DNA of 10,189 bases from Candidatus Bathyarchaeota archaeon (GCA_020697635.1 JAEHCT010000032.1:1-10189), one strand, 5' to 3'. Shown: positions 1-6,411, counted from the first letter of the stretch. A program made the numbers and translations. Notes: generated from the sequence alone by a model not told the origin.

Positions 1-156
1 TTGGGCTTGAAACACGACAGGTTGATGGTCCGTGGCTTGGACGCCACCGACGGCACGCCGGTTCTGGACATTAAGCCCTACTTCCCAATTTACGACGCGA
101 GAGGCGGCGCCAAGATACCCGACTGGGTCAGCAGGCTCATGGAGGACTACTTCTAG
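1..156 (+). CDS. TrmO/TsaA-family tRNA (adenine-N6) methyltransferase, C-terminal part
   Basis: Only the last 51 residues and the TAG stop are inside the window; the reading frame is open to the left edge. The visible segment contains VRGLDATDGTPVLDIKPY followed by YDAR and a short helical tail. This is the characteristic end of the conserved domain of the TrmO/TsaA (UPF0066, formerly VirR-like) family. Family members use S-adenosylmethionine to methylate N6 of t6A at position 37 of certain tRNAs; that role is known from bacterial TrmO and is inferred here. The gene is transcribed toward the polymerase operon, so the two converge, with 124 bases between stops. Family assignment is good from the motif; the exact tRNA substrate in this archaeon cannot be told. 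Confidence 0.8.
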   Translation: MGLKHDRLMVRGLDATDGTPVLDIKPYFPIYDARGGAKIPDWVSRLMEDYF

Positions 157-280
157 GGTCTGTTGCGGTGAACCCGCCCGGCCCTGGCCCCTGTGTGCTC
201 GCCGTCCTTCACAGTCATGACGTCGTTCACCACGACATGGTTTGAATGAGCCGTGGAGTGTATAGAAGGTTTCCCCGGGC

Positions 281-2338
281 TCACGTGAACTCTGTGAGGC
301 TGAGCTGCCGCCCTTGGCTCCGGTCCAGGTCGGCGTCGAAGGGCAGCAGCACGCTGCGCCCCGCCTCCATGACCAAGTCCATGTACTTGTCGGCGTCCAC
401 CTTGCCTCGGTACATCGCGGGCCGCACCCTGCGGAACCGGTTGCTGTGCCCCGCGTCCACGTAGACGTACTCTATCGGCGTCCTCTCCTCGACCCTCATC
501 TGGGCCATGCCCAGGGCCTCCGCCGCGGCGACATGAGGCAGCTTGGCCTTGTACTCGCCGGGCCGCCGCCTCAGGGTGGTCGTGATGCGTAGCTCCTCGG
601 GGGGCACCCTGCCCCTGCGGATGCGGCGGCACGCAAGGTCCAGCACCTTCAACGCCTGCTCCACGCCCTCGGTGGTCACCTCCCCGGCGGAGCCGTGCTC
701 CAGGAGGGCCTCGATGACCTCCCGCTGGGCCTTCGCGACGTAGGGCGCGGTGTCGCGTCTGCGTGTCTCTATGCCCCTGTAGACGTAGCGGCCCTCCAGG
801 GTCCTGCCGTAGTACCTGTTGGCGGCGCCCATGCCCAGCTCGTTCTTCTGGGGCAGCAGCACCAGGTACCTGAACACGTTCTCGACGGACATGGGGAGCC
901 TCACCCTGTCCGTGACGACGCGGGCCAGCTCCTCGAAGTCGCGCCGCGTGGCGCCGGGGCGCTTGAGGAAGAGGCTGTCGTTGTTCCCGTAGACGGCCCT
1001 GTACCCGTGCTCCCGGGCTACGTTCATGCTCGCCACGAGGATGTCCCGGGCCACCCTGTTGATCTCCATGAAGGTGTCGAAGTTGCCGAATCTGTTGGCC
1101 CAGCAGCCGCTGTAGCCGTAGGTGCAGAAGAGGATGCTCTTGAGGGCGCTCTGGCGGCCGTCGCACCACCTCCACTCCTGTGACCCCTCCTCCAGCCCCC
1201 GCCTCCTGTACTTGTAGTGGAGGCGCCGCTGGAGGGCCTCCCGCGTGAAGTCTATAACGAAGCCCTCGCCCGCGTCCCGGCGCACCGTCTCGTAGCTTAT
1301 GTTGTGCTTCACCATGAGGCTGGGGAACATGCTGTCGAAGTCCAGCACCCCCACGTCCTCGTGGAGCCCAACGTCGGGCGTCAGTATGAGGCCGCCGTGG
1401 TCCAGGCGGAGCATCTCCTCTAGGGTCATGACCGGCTGGAAGTCCCCGGACCTGGGTATGAGCACGCCGCGGCTCCTGGCCTCGTAGCACTGCCTGCTCT
1501 CGATGGCGCGGCCGCTTCCCCACTCGGAAGCCATGTGCGGCGCCTCCCGGGTGTACTGCACCCTCTCCGTGACCCCCGCCAGGCCTATGATCTCGTAGGT
1601 CCGGGAGGTGACGTGGAGCCTACCCTTCCACAGCCTAGCCTCGTCGCCTTCCAGCGTCCCCAGCCTGTGGACCCGGTTGGCTTCGCTGTATTTGAGGAGG
1701 TCGTGGAGGTCCCGGGTCCCGCACACCAGTATGTCGGGGTCGTAGTCCCGGACGTACTCCAGGAAGTCCATGAGGGCGCGGCCGCCGGCGCCGCCGAACA
1801 CGTATCCCTCGGGCTCGGCGACCTCGACGGTGTCCTCGCCCCAGTCTATGCCGAACCACAGCACCCGGAAGGGGGGCGGCTCCGCCTCGAAGCCCGGCGT
1901 ATACGACTCTATGCTTCGCAGCCGGCGGCGTCTGTCCACGTCGGCGACCAACCTGGCGAAGGGTATCAGCTGTCTGTCGCAGAGGTACCTCTGGGTGTGG
2001 GTCATGTCGACGTCGTAGAGGGCCTTCACGTACTCTGAGGACTCGAAGTGGGACACGACTCTCCGGTACCGGCCCACGCCGTCCACCTCGACGCGGAGCA
2101 CCGTGGCCACCCCCATGTCCTTGATGGAGGAGACCCTGCGCTCCATGGTGACGGAGGGGAGGTCGTCCTTCTCCTCCAGGAGGTACATGAGGCGCTCGGG
2201 CTCGACGCCGGGCTCCAGGAAGAGGTCCGGGTGATACGTGTCGAGGAGCCTGACCCGCCTACCGCCCAGCTCCCTGACCCAGAGGGCGGCCTGACTTCCC
2301 CTAACCCTGACGTCGAGGAGCCATCCCTCAACCCTCAA
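281..2338 (-). CDS. Inactivated B-family DNA polymerase (PolB2/Dpo2-like)
   Basis: 685 residues, shorter than usual archaeal replicative PolB (about 750-900). The palm and thumb are recognisable: motif A DFDSMFPSL (about 333-341), motif B region K400...TYG (about 400-408), motif C YGNNDS (450-455), then GIETRRRD (522-529) and the thumb motif GEYKAKLPHV (594-603). Motif A keeps Asp333, but motif C has Asn at 452 where family B has a metal-binding Asp (YGDTDS), and motif B has FC instead of NS. The exonuclease domain is also degraded: the ExoI position reads FGID rather than FDIE, the ExoII area (DPDILVCGTRDLHD) lacks the usual YN...FD, and no ExoIII YxxxD is visible. The protein ends in QLSLTEFT, a PIP-box-like PCNA-binding motif. 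It starts at TTG and overlaps the upstream 86-aa gene by 11 bases, so it is translationally linked. It most resembles the archaeal PolB2/Dpo2 group, which in Sulfolobus is tied to damage-induced mutagenesis. Confidence 0.88.
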   Translation of the reverse strand: MRVEGWLLDVRVRGSQAALWVRELGGRRVRLLDTYHPDLFLEPGVEPERLMYLLEEKDDLPSVTMERRVSSIKDMGVATVLRVEVDGVGRYRRVVSHFESSEYVKALYDVDMTHTQRYLCDRQLIPFARLVADVDRRRRLRSIESYTPGFEAEPPPFRVLWFGIDWGEDTVEVAEPEGYVFGGAGGRALMDFLEYVRDYDPDILVCGTRDLHDLLKYSEANRVHRLGTLEGDEARLWKGRLHVTSRTYEIIGLAGVTERVQYTREAPHMASEWGSGRAIESRQCYEARSRGVLIPRSGDFQPVMTLEEMLRLDHGGLILTPDVGLHEDVGVLDFDSMFPSLMVKHNISYETVRRDAGEGFVIDFTREALQRRLHYKYRRRGLEEGSQEWRWCDGRQSALKSILFCTYGYSGCWANRFGNFDTFMEINRVARDILVASMNVAREHGYRAVYGNNDSLFLKRPGATRRDFEELARVVTDRVRLPMSVENVFRYLVLLPQKNELGMGAANRYYGRTLEGRYVYRGIETRRRDTAPYVAKAQREVIEALLEHGSAGEVTTEGVEQALKVLDLACRRIRRGRVPPEELRITTTLRRRPGEYKAKLPHVAAAEALGMAQMRVEERTPIEYVYVDAGHSNRFRRVRPAMYRGKVDADKYMDLVMEAGRSVLLPFDADLDRSQGRQLSLTEFT

Positions 2339-2588
2339 CGCGGGGCCCCCCTGAGAGCTGCCGCTTGATCTCCTCTATCTCCCTACGGTTGTCCGCCGCC
2401 GCCGTCAGCAGCAGCAGGTCCAGGGTGGAGAGCACCTCGCTGTAGATCATGGCCCCCATCTCGCTGGACCAGACAGGCCACAGCTCGTCGAACGCCGCCT
2501 GCAGCGCCTCGTCTTTGAGGGCCTCCCTGTACTTGGACTTGAGCTGTGCCATGGTTTCCTGGAGCCGGGTCCGCATGGAGCCCTTCAT
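2328..2588 (-). CDS. Small helical protein of the PolB2 operon, function unknown
   Basis: 86 residues from the ATG at 2588; a GTG one codon upstream (2591) is an alternative start. The ATG shares one base with the stop of the upstream RadA-like gene (TGATG), and the 3' end overlaps the polymerase start, so it is the middle member of a strictly coupled operon. The protein looks all-helical: a charged N-terminal helix (residues 5-35), a hydrophobic central stretch with Trp and a Leu run (LSTLDLLLLTAAA), then a charged helix EIEEIKRQL near the C-terminus that could form a coiled coil. There are no Cys or other obvious metal ligands and no DNA-binding motif I recognise. Position alone suggests an adaptor between the RadA paralog and the polymerase; this is inference. 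I do not recognise a named family. Confidence 0.8.
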   Translation of the reverse strand: MKGSMRTRLQETMAQLKSKYREALKDEALQAAFDELWPVWSSEMGAMIYSEVLSTLDLLLLTAAADNRREIEEIKRQLSGGPRVEG

Positions 2589-3379
2589 CACTCTACCCAG
2601 AACCTTACCTCCTCGCCGCTGAAGGAAACCACCCGGCCCCTGCGGGCGGAGTCGGGGTGCTTGACCAGGTGAGCCGAGAGCAGGCCCCCCTGCATCGGCC
2701 TCAGGTACACCATGACGTTGGCCGCGTGCCTGAGGTAGCTGCCTCCCTCCGGCGGCGGAGCCCTCCGGCTCTTACCGGCGGGGCGGCAGGTGGCCGCCAG
2801 TGGGATGTCGAGCCTCTGGCAGGTCTCCCGGAGCCGGGAGACGACGCCGGTGAACTCCCAGGGGCTCTCCCGCTTCACCGCGAGGGGGCCGTGGAATATC
2901 TTGGATATCTGCTGGACCGCGACCAGGTCGACGGGGCCCGTGCGCCCCAGTATCTCGTCCACGAGGCCCGGGGCCTTGACGAGCTGCCTCTCGGAGAACG
3001 CGCAGACCACATATATCCCCGGGACCACGTGCTCGGGGTCCAGCCCCGCCTCGACCGCGAGGGAGACCAGGAAGTCCACGTCCATGATGGATCTGTTACG
3101 CCTGTAGTTGCCGCAGACCACGTATATGGCCTGGCCGGGCTCACCGTCTCTGGGCCTAACCGCCTCGAAGACGAGCCTGTGGAGGAGCCGGTCCACCTGC
3201 TCCTCCTCGGAGCCTCCGTAGAAGAGGTAGAACATCCCAGGCTCCAGGCCGCCTATGAGGGAGTCGAGGGCCTGGCTGCCCGTGGATACGCGGCGCTGGT
3301 TGGCCCGCCTCCGCAGCACGTTCAGCGCGGTCTCGAAGGCTTCGGCGGGGTGGGCGTCATCGGTGGGGGTGTGGACCAT
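2588..3379 (-). CDS. RadA/RecA-superfamily paralog with degenerate ATPase motifs
   Basis: 263 residues starting at ATG. The line VSTGSQALDSLIGGLEPG (31-48) is the classic entry to the RadA/RecA core, and the later segment GGSYLRHAANVMVYLR (212-227) matches the archaeal RadA L2/terminal strand region. The nucleotide-binding motifs are lost: where RadA has GxxGxGKT this protein reads YGGSEEEQ (54-61), with no Lys or Thr, and the Walker B strand VDLVAVQQIS (150-159) has Gln where the acidic residue belongs. There is no N-terminal helix-hairpin-helix domain like that of RadA proper. It is the first gene of the operon with the 86-aa protein and the PolB2-like polymerase. The likely role is a structural or regulatory partner that contacts RadA filaments, DNA or the polymerase, not an ATPase; this is inferred from the lost motifs and the context. 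A KaiC-like ancestry is possible. Confidence 0.8.
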   Translation of the reverse strand: MVHTPTDDAHPAEAFETALNVLRRRANQRRVSTGSQALDSLIGGLEPGMFYLFYGGSEEEQVDRLLHRLVFEAVRPRDGEPGQAIYVVCGNYRRNRSIMDVDFLVSLAVEAGLDPEHVVPGIYVVCAFSERQLVKAPGLVDEILGRTGPVDLVAVQQISKIFHGPLAVKRESPWEFTGVVSRLRETCQRLDIPLAATCRPAGKSRRAPPPEGGSYLRHAANVMVYLRPMQGGLLSAHLVKHPDSARRGRVVSFSGEEVRFWVE

Positions 3380-3408
3380 GCTCTCAGAGGCTCTCCGGCG
3401 GGGAGCTG

Positions 3409-3416
3409 ATTTAAGG
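3409..3416 (-). promoter_or_regulatory. TATA-like box of the RadA-like/PolB2 operon
   Basis: On the minus strand the sequence reads CCTTAAAT, an archaeal BRE/TATA-like element centred near 3412. Initiation about 26 bases downstream would fall near 3386, giving a leader of only a few bases before the ATG at 3379. No clear Shine-Dalgarno sits before that ATG, which fits near-leaderless translation. Confidence 0.5.
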
Positions 3417-3548
3417 TGAGCGCAGCCCAGCCGAGTAGGGAGGGAAGTGAAAATGTGGCAGATTTTTGAGACGTTTTTAATGGGGTCCCGGAGGTTTCAG
3501 CCTTTAAATGGCAGATATAGCTAGAACCAAGCCGGGTGGCAGCAGGTG

Positions 3549-3554
3549 TTTTAA
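3549..3554 (+). promoter_or_regulatory. TATA-like box of the amidinotransferase gene
   Basis: TTTTAA centred about 26 bases upstream of the ATG at 3578, the spacing expected for a leaderless archaeal transcript. It is the main reason for choosing ATG 3578 over the in-frame GTG at 3536. Two more TATA-like stretches lie further upstream (about 3474-3481 and 3502-3508), so more than one start site is possible. Confidence 0.45.
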
Positions 3555-3577
3555 GCGTTAGCCGTTATTTCCTGTCC

Positions 3578-4651
3578 ATGTCCGATTTCAAGAAGGCCGC
3601 TGCAGAGCTGCACGACGTCTATAGCAGGCTGCACCCCCAGGTCCTAAGCGAGTTCGAGGACGAGATGCCCGTGTACTGGGGAGGAAAGTGGAAGGCCAAC
3701 ACCACGGTGGGCAAGCTCAGGACCGTGCTCCTGCACCGCCCCGGCAGGGAGTTCCTGTCCGTGGGTGACCCCACGCCGTGGCCGCCCCACGAGTCCAGCT
3801 GGGACGCTTGGAGGATGACCGAGAAGCCCAACTTGGAGGAGCTGGTGAAGCACCACGAGAGCCTGGTGGACGCGTTCAAGGCAGAGGGGGTGGAGGTCGT
3901 CATCAGGAAGCCTGACCCGTGGGACCCGCCCTATACGGTTAAGAGCATCTACTGCGACGACGTGGCCCACGCCGCCGTCTACGGTCACGTCATACTGCGC
4001 ATGTACGACAGCATCAGGAAGGGCGAGGAGCTGCCCACCTACCGGACCCTCGCCGAGATAGGGTGCCCCGTCGTCGGCATGATCTTCGGCGACGGCATGG
4101 CTGAGGGAGGCCCCTGTGGCTGGCTCGACGAGAGGCACGCCATCATAGAGGTCCATTACCCGCGGGGCAACACGGGTGACCCCGGCGTGATGAAAGCAAA
4201 CGAGTGGGGGCAGCAGCAGTACGCCAACATCATAAAGGCCCAGGACCATGAGGTCGACATCAGGATGGGCCCAGGCTACGGCACACGGAAGGGAACCATC
4301 CACTACAGCATGATAGACCGCCACACCAGCGTCGGCGAGGCCAGCTACTACGACCCGTACCTGGCCGAGTGGATGAAGCGGGAGATGGGCTGGGAGTTCA
4401 TCAAGCCCCCTGACGACCTCGTCAGCATAGACACACGCGGCTTCGCGAAGGGCCCCGACTGCGGCGTCGTCCTTGAGCCCATGAAGCTAATCACCAGCGA
4501 CCAGTACCCCAAGGCTACCAAGTGGTTCGAGAGCATAGGCGTCGAAGTCGTGGAGGTCCACATACCGAGCCTCATTCGGCCCAGGAACAGCGGCAGCATC
4601 CATTGCCTCGTCGGAAGCCTCCAGCGGGACCCCGAGCCCAAGAGCTACTAG
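3578..4651 (+). CDS. Amidinotransferase / arginine deiminase-fold enzyme
   Basis: 357 residues from ATG 3578. The N-terminal VGKLRTVLLHRPGRE (44-58) is the family opening of the pentein superfamily (PF02274; arginine deiminase, DDAH, glycine amidinotransferase). Other family landmarks are EGGP (176-179) at the place of the usual EGGD, GTIHYSMIDRH (239-249) with the probable catalytic His242, and GSIHCLVGSL (339-348) near the end with the probable nucleophile Cys343. These enzymes attack the guanidinium carbon of arginine-type substrates through a Cys thiouronium intermediate, either hydrolysing it or passing the amidino group to an amine. Substrate and reaction type cannot be read from sequence; the Pro replacing Asp in EGGD argues against a standard arginine deiminase. 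The protein has no signal peptide and should be cytosolic. The gene stands alone, divergent from the PolB2 operon. Confidence 0.82.
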   Translation: MSDFKKAAAELHDVYSRLHPQVLSEFEDEMPVYWGGKWKANTTVGKLRTVLLHRPGREFLSVGDPTPWPPHESSWDAWRMTEKPNLEELVKHHESLVDAFKAEGVEVVIRKPDPWDPPYTVKSIYCDDVAHAAVYGHVILRMYDSIRKGEELPTYRTLAEIGCPVVGMIFGDGMAEGGPCGWLDERHAIIEVHYPRGNTGDPGVMKANEWGQQQYANIIKAQDHEVDIRMGPGYGTRKGTIHYSMIDRHTSVGEASYYDPYLAEWMKREMGWEFIKPPDDLVSIDTRGFAKGPDCGVVLEPMKLITSDQYPKATKWFESIGVEVVEVHIPSLIRPRNSGSIHCLVGSLQRDPEPKSY

Positions 4652-4686
4652 ACCCTCTTCTTCTCATCGATGTCTTGAAGCTAAGG

Positions 4687-4692
4687 TTTATC
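4687..4692 (+). promoter_or_regulatory. TATA-like box of the DUF3795 gene
   Basis: TTTATC in the 86-base gap after the amidinotransferase stop. A start site about 26 bases on (near 4715) would leave a leader of about 20 bases that contains the Shine-Dalgarno-like GAGGT at 4724-4728. Confidence 0.45.
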
Positions 4693-4723
4693 AGATGAGG
4701 TGTAACTCGTTCGGTTGATGACT

Positions 4724-4728
4724 GAGGT
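4724..4728 (+). promoter_or_regulatory. Shine-Dalgarno of the DUF3795 gene
   Basis: GAGGT ends 9 bases before ATG 4738 and matches the archaeal anti-Shine-Dalgarno. It supports that start and implies a leadered transcript, unlike several neighbours. Confidence 0.5.
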
Positions 4729-4737
4729 TGTGCTCCC

Positions 4738-5187
4738 ATGACCAGCGCAGACATGGTCACTTACTGCGGCATCTACTGCGGTGACTGCCTCGGGTATACC
4801 GGCGTCATCGCCGACGCAGCGGACTCGTTCCTCGACGTGCTGGACAAATACAAGTTCTACATGACCGCGAGAAACGTGTTCCCCGAGGAACTCGGCGACT
4901 ACGACAAGATGATAGATATGCTTCTGTTCATGAGCGAGCTGAAATGCCACAAGACTTGTCGGGAAAGATCCGATGAGGAGGCCTCATGCATCGTGAGGAG
5001 CTGCTGCAAGGATAGAGGCTTCTTCGCGTGCCACGAGTGCAGCGGCTTCGAAGGATGTGAGACCCTCACCTCGGTCTTGGGTGGGCTCCACCTCGACGCC
5101 TGTCTTCAGAACCTCAGAGGGATCAGGGAGATGGGGCTGGAGGCGTGGCTACGCGACGGCACGCGGCACCACTACTGGGACGAGTAG
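4738..5187 (+). CDS. DUF3795-type cysteine-rich protein
   Basis: 149 residues with 12 cysteines. The N-terminal YCGIYCGDCLGY (9-20) and the later CIVRSCCKDRGFFACHEC (84-101) followed by GC (107) are the typical pattern of DUF3795 (PF12675): a CGxYCxxC opening, then a Cx4CC...CxxC block and a helical tail. The Cys arrangement suggests a bound metal or iron-sulfur cluster; the family has no established biochemical role. Between the two Cys blocks lies a helical insert (about 25-68), with Cys70 and Cys74 at its end. The ATG at 4738 has a Shine-Dalgarno (4724-4728). The gene is apparently monocistronic and converges with the glutamate cyclase-like gene directly downstream: the two stop codons abut with no intergenic bases, leaving no room for a separate terminator. 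Confidence 0.8.
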   Translation: MTSADMVTYCGIYCGDCLGYTGVIADAADSFLDVLDKYKFYMTARNVFPEELGDYDKMIDMLLFMSELKCHKTCRERSDEEASCIVRSCCKDRGFFACHECSGFEGCETLTSVLGGLHLDACLQNLRGIREMGLEAWLRDGTRHHYWDE

Positions 5188-6285
5188 CTAACGAGATTCC
5201 CTGACTATCTCCTTCATGCTCATGAGGAGCGTCTGCCTCAGCTGGGTGATCACGGCCATGCAGGCCTCGTGGCTGCAGCCGTCGGTGCTGGGGCTCGGCA
5301 TCGCCGTGGCGCCGTCAGGGATGCCCTCGTCTGCGCAGTTCACCAGCGTCCTATAGTGGGTCTGCTCGTCGTGCATCACGTCCGGGTTCCCGAGGAGCCG
5401 GGCGAGGCACGCCTCTATCCCGTAGGCGGCCCAGTTGCTTGAGGTGGCGGGAATGACTATCTCGGCGCCGGCGGCCGAGACTATGCCTGCCCGGCATGGG
5501 CAGCCGCAGTCCCTGCAGTACTCGTGGTGCCTGACTAGTATGTCTTTGATGGTGTTGAAGCCGCACTCGTTGCCGTTGTCCCCCGTCGCGACGGTGAGTA
5601 TTCCTCTCCTGTTCGCGGCCTCCAGCAGCTGGTTCCAGCGCACGAGCCTCTCGTCGGGGTCGCCGGTGTTCCTTGGTCCGCCCAGTGCACCGTGCCTTAT
5701 TCCCTTCTCGTTGCAGCTCACAGCTTCGACTGTGACGACGGCTGTGGGGCTGAGCTCGTCCAGCAGGCTCTCGGCGGCTTCCTCGGCCTCTGAGACAGAC
5801 ATCATTGGCCAGCCGTATACCAACGCCGTGTATGGGGTCCAGATGCTGCCAGTCAGCTCCTCCCTCGACAGCACGGGGATCACTTGGCACCCCGTGAGGC
5901 TCTGGGTGAGGGCCCTCTGGTGCTTGGAGCCTGGCTCATAGTTGGCCATGACCACGGGGACGGCGCGGAGCCCCACGAGGATCGCCCTGGCGAGGACGGC
6001 TGAACCCGGCGGGCCGTCCATCTCGTGGCTATTGGTCACTATGAGGACGTGGCTCCCTGGGGTGACATGTTCCCTGAGCTTCTCAGCGGCTAGAAGGGTG
6101 AGGGGCCTTCCGTAATGTTGCCTAGTCTCGTCGTACACCTTCATCCAGGTGTACCTGTTCTTCACGGGACCGCCTCTACCCTTCCGCAGCAATGGGATGG
6201 CTCCCGTGGGGGTGGCGACGATGCGGTCCACCGTGTCGCCGAACCCCTCCATTATCTGGGATTCGATGTCGGACAAATCATCCAC
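5188..6285 (-). CDS. DUF4392 / D-glutamate cyclase-like protein with Cys cluster
   Basis: 365 residues from GTG 6285. HEMDGPPGSAVLARA (87-101), VEAVSCNEKGIRHG (186-199), GDNGNECGFNTI (235-246) and SNWAAYGIEACLA (283-295) match the DUF4392 domain (PF14336), whose vertebrate member converts D-glutamate to 5-oxo-D-proline. GDNGNECG corresponds to the usual GDGGNExG signature. Directly after it the protein carries YCRDCGCPC (256-264), four cysteines in Cx2CxCxC spacing, plus further Cys at 133, 190, 241, 293, 317, 337 and 342; this suggests a metal or Fe-S site. Function as a glutamate cyclase is inferred from the family; D-glutamate metabolism is unusual in archaea, so another cyclic-amide substrate is possible. 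The gene has its own TATA box 27 bases from GTG and appears to be read from a leaderless mRNA. Confidence 0.78.
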   Translation of the reverse strand: MDDLSDIESQIMEGFGDTVDRIVATPTGAIPLLRKGRGGPVKNRYTWMKVYDETRQHYGRPLTLLAAEKLREHVTPGSHVLIVTNSHEMDGPPGSAVLARAILVGLRAVPVVMANYEPGSKHQRALTQSLTGCQVIPVLSREELTGSIWTPYTALVYGWPMMSVSEAEEAAESLLDELSPTAVVTVEAVSCNEKGIRHGALGGPRNTGDPDERLVRWNQLLEAANRRGILTVATGDNGNECGFNTIKDILVRHHEYCRDCGCPCRAGIVSAAGAEIVIPATSSNWAAYGIEACLARLLGNPDVMHDEQTHYRTLVNCADEGIPDGATAMPSPSTDGCSHEACMAVITQLRQTLLMSMKEIVRESR

Positions 6286-6307
6286 GGTATCTGAGTTGCC
6301 ATGTGGC

Positions 6308-6316
6308 GATATAAGG
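6308..6316 (-). promoter_or_regulatory. TATA-like box of the glutamate cyclase-like gene
   Basis: CCTTATATC on the minus strand, centred about 27 bases upstream of GTG 6285. The spacing predicts initiation at the start codon itself, so a leaderless transcript, and supports the GTG choice. The box begins just past the stop codon of the possible 29-aa ORF. Confidence 0.55.
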
Positions 6317-6321
6317 TTGGG

Positions 6322-6411
6322 TTAGAGTCCGTCGTGCTTGTCTTCAACGGCCTGGATCATCATGTTTACGAGCAAGTCCACCAAGATGTGCCTGTCGCCG
6401 AGGAGCTTCAT
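6322..6411 (-). CDS. Possible 29-aa small protein downstream of thyX
   Basis: An ATG at 6411 overlaps the thyX stop by ATGA and opens 29 codons to TAA at 6322. The start is MKLLGDRHILVDLLVNMMIQ, followed by an acidic/basic tail. It is short enough to be chance, but the exact ATGA junction is the same type of coupling used between other genes of this operon. The hydrophobic pattern could form one amphipathic helix. No family is recognised. It ends just before the TATA box of the next gene. Confidence 0.3.
   Translation of the reverse strand: MKLLGDRHILVDLLVNMMIQAVEDKHDGL

Noticed and set aside
153..1523. Long 456-codon open frame overlapping the polymerase gene on the same strand in another frame
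   Set aside because: Composition is Arg/Gly/Pro-rich low complexity, typical of an off-frame reading of GC-rich coding DNA, and the polymerase frame has clear family motifs.
2546..3409. 287-codon plus-strand frame opposite the RadA-like gene
   Set aside because: Shadow of the minus-strand gene, Pro/Gly/Val-rich without recognisable domain, and spans the divergent promoter.
3536..3577. Upstream GTG start for the amidinotransferase
   Set aside because: It would place the TATA-like TTTTAA (3549-3554) inside the coding region, and the added 14 residues do not resemble the family N-terminus.
3644..4324. 226-codon open frame antisense to the amidinotransferase
   Set aside because: No family motif; stops are rare because of high GC and codon bias of the real gene on the other strand.
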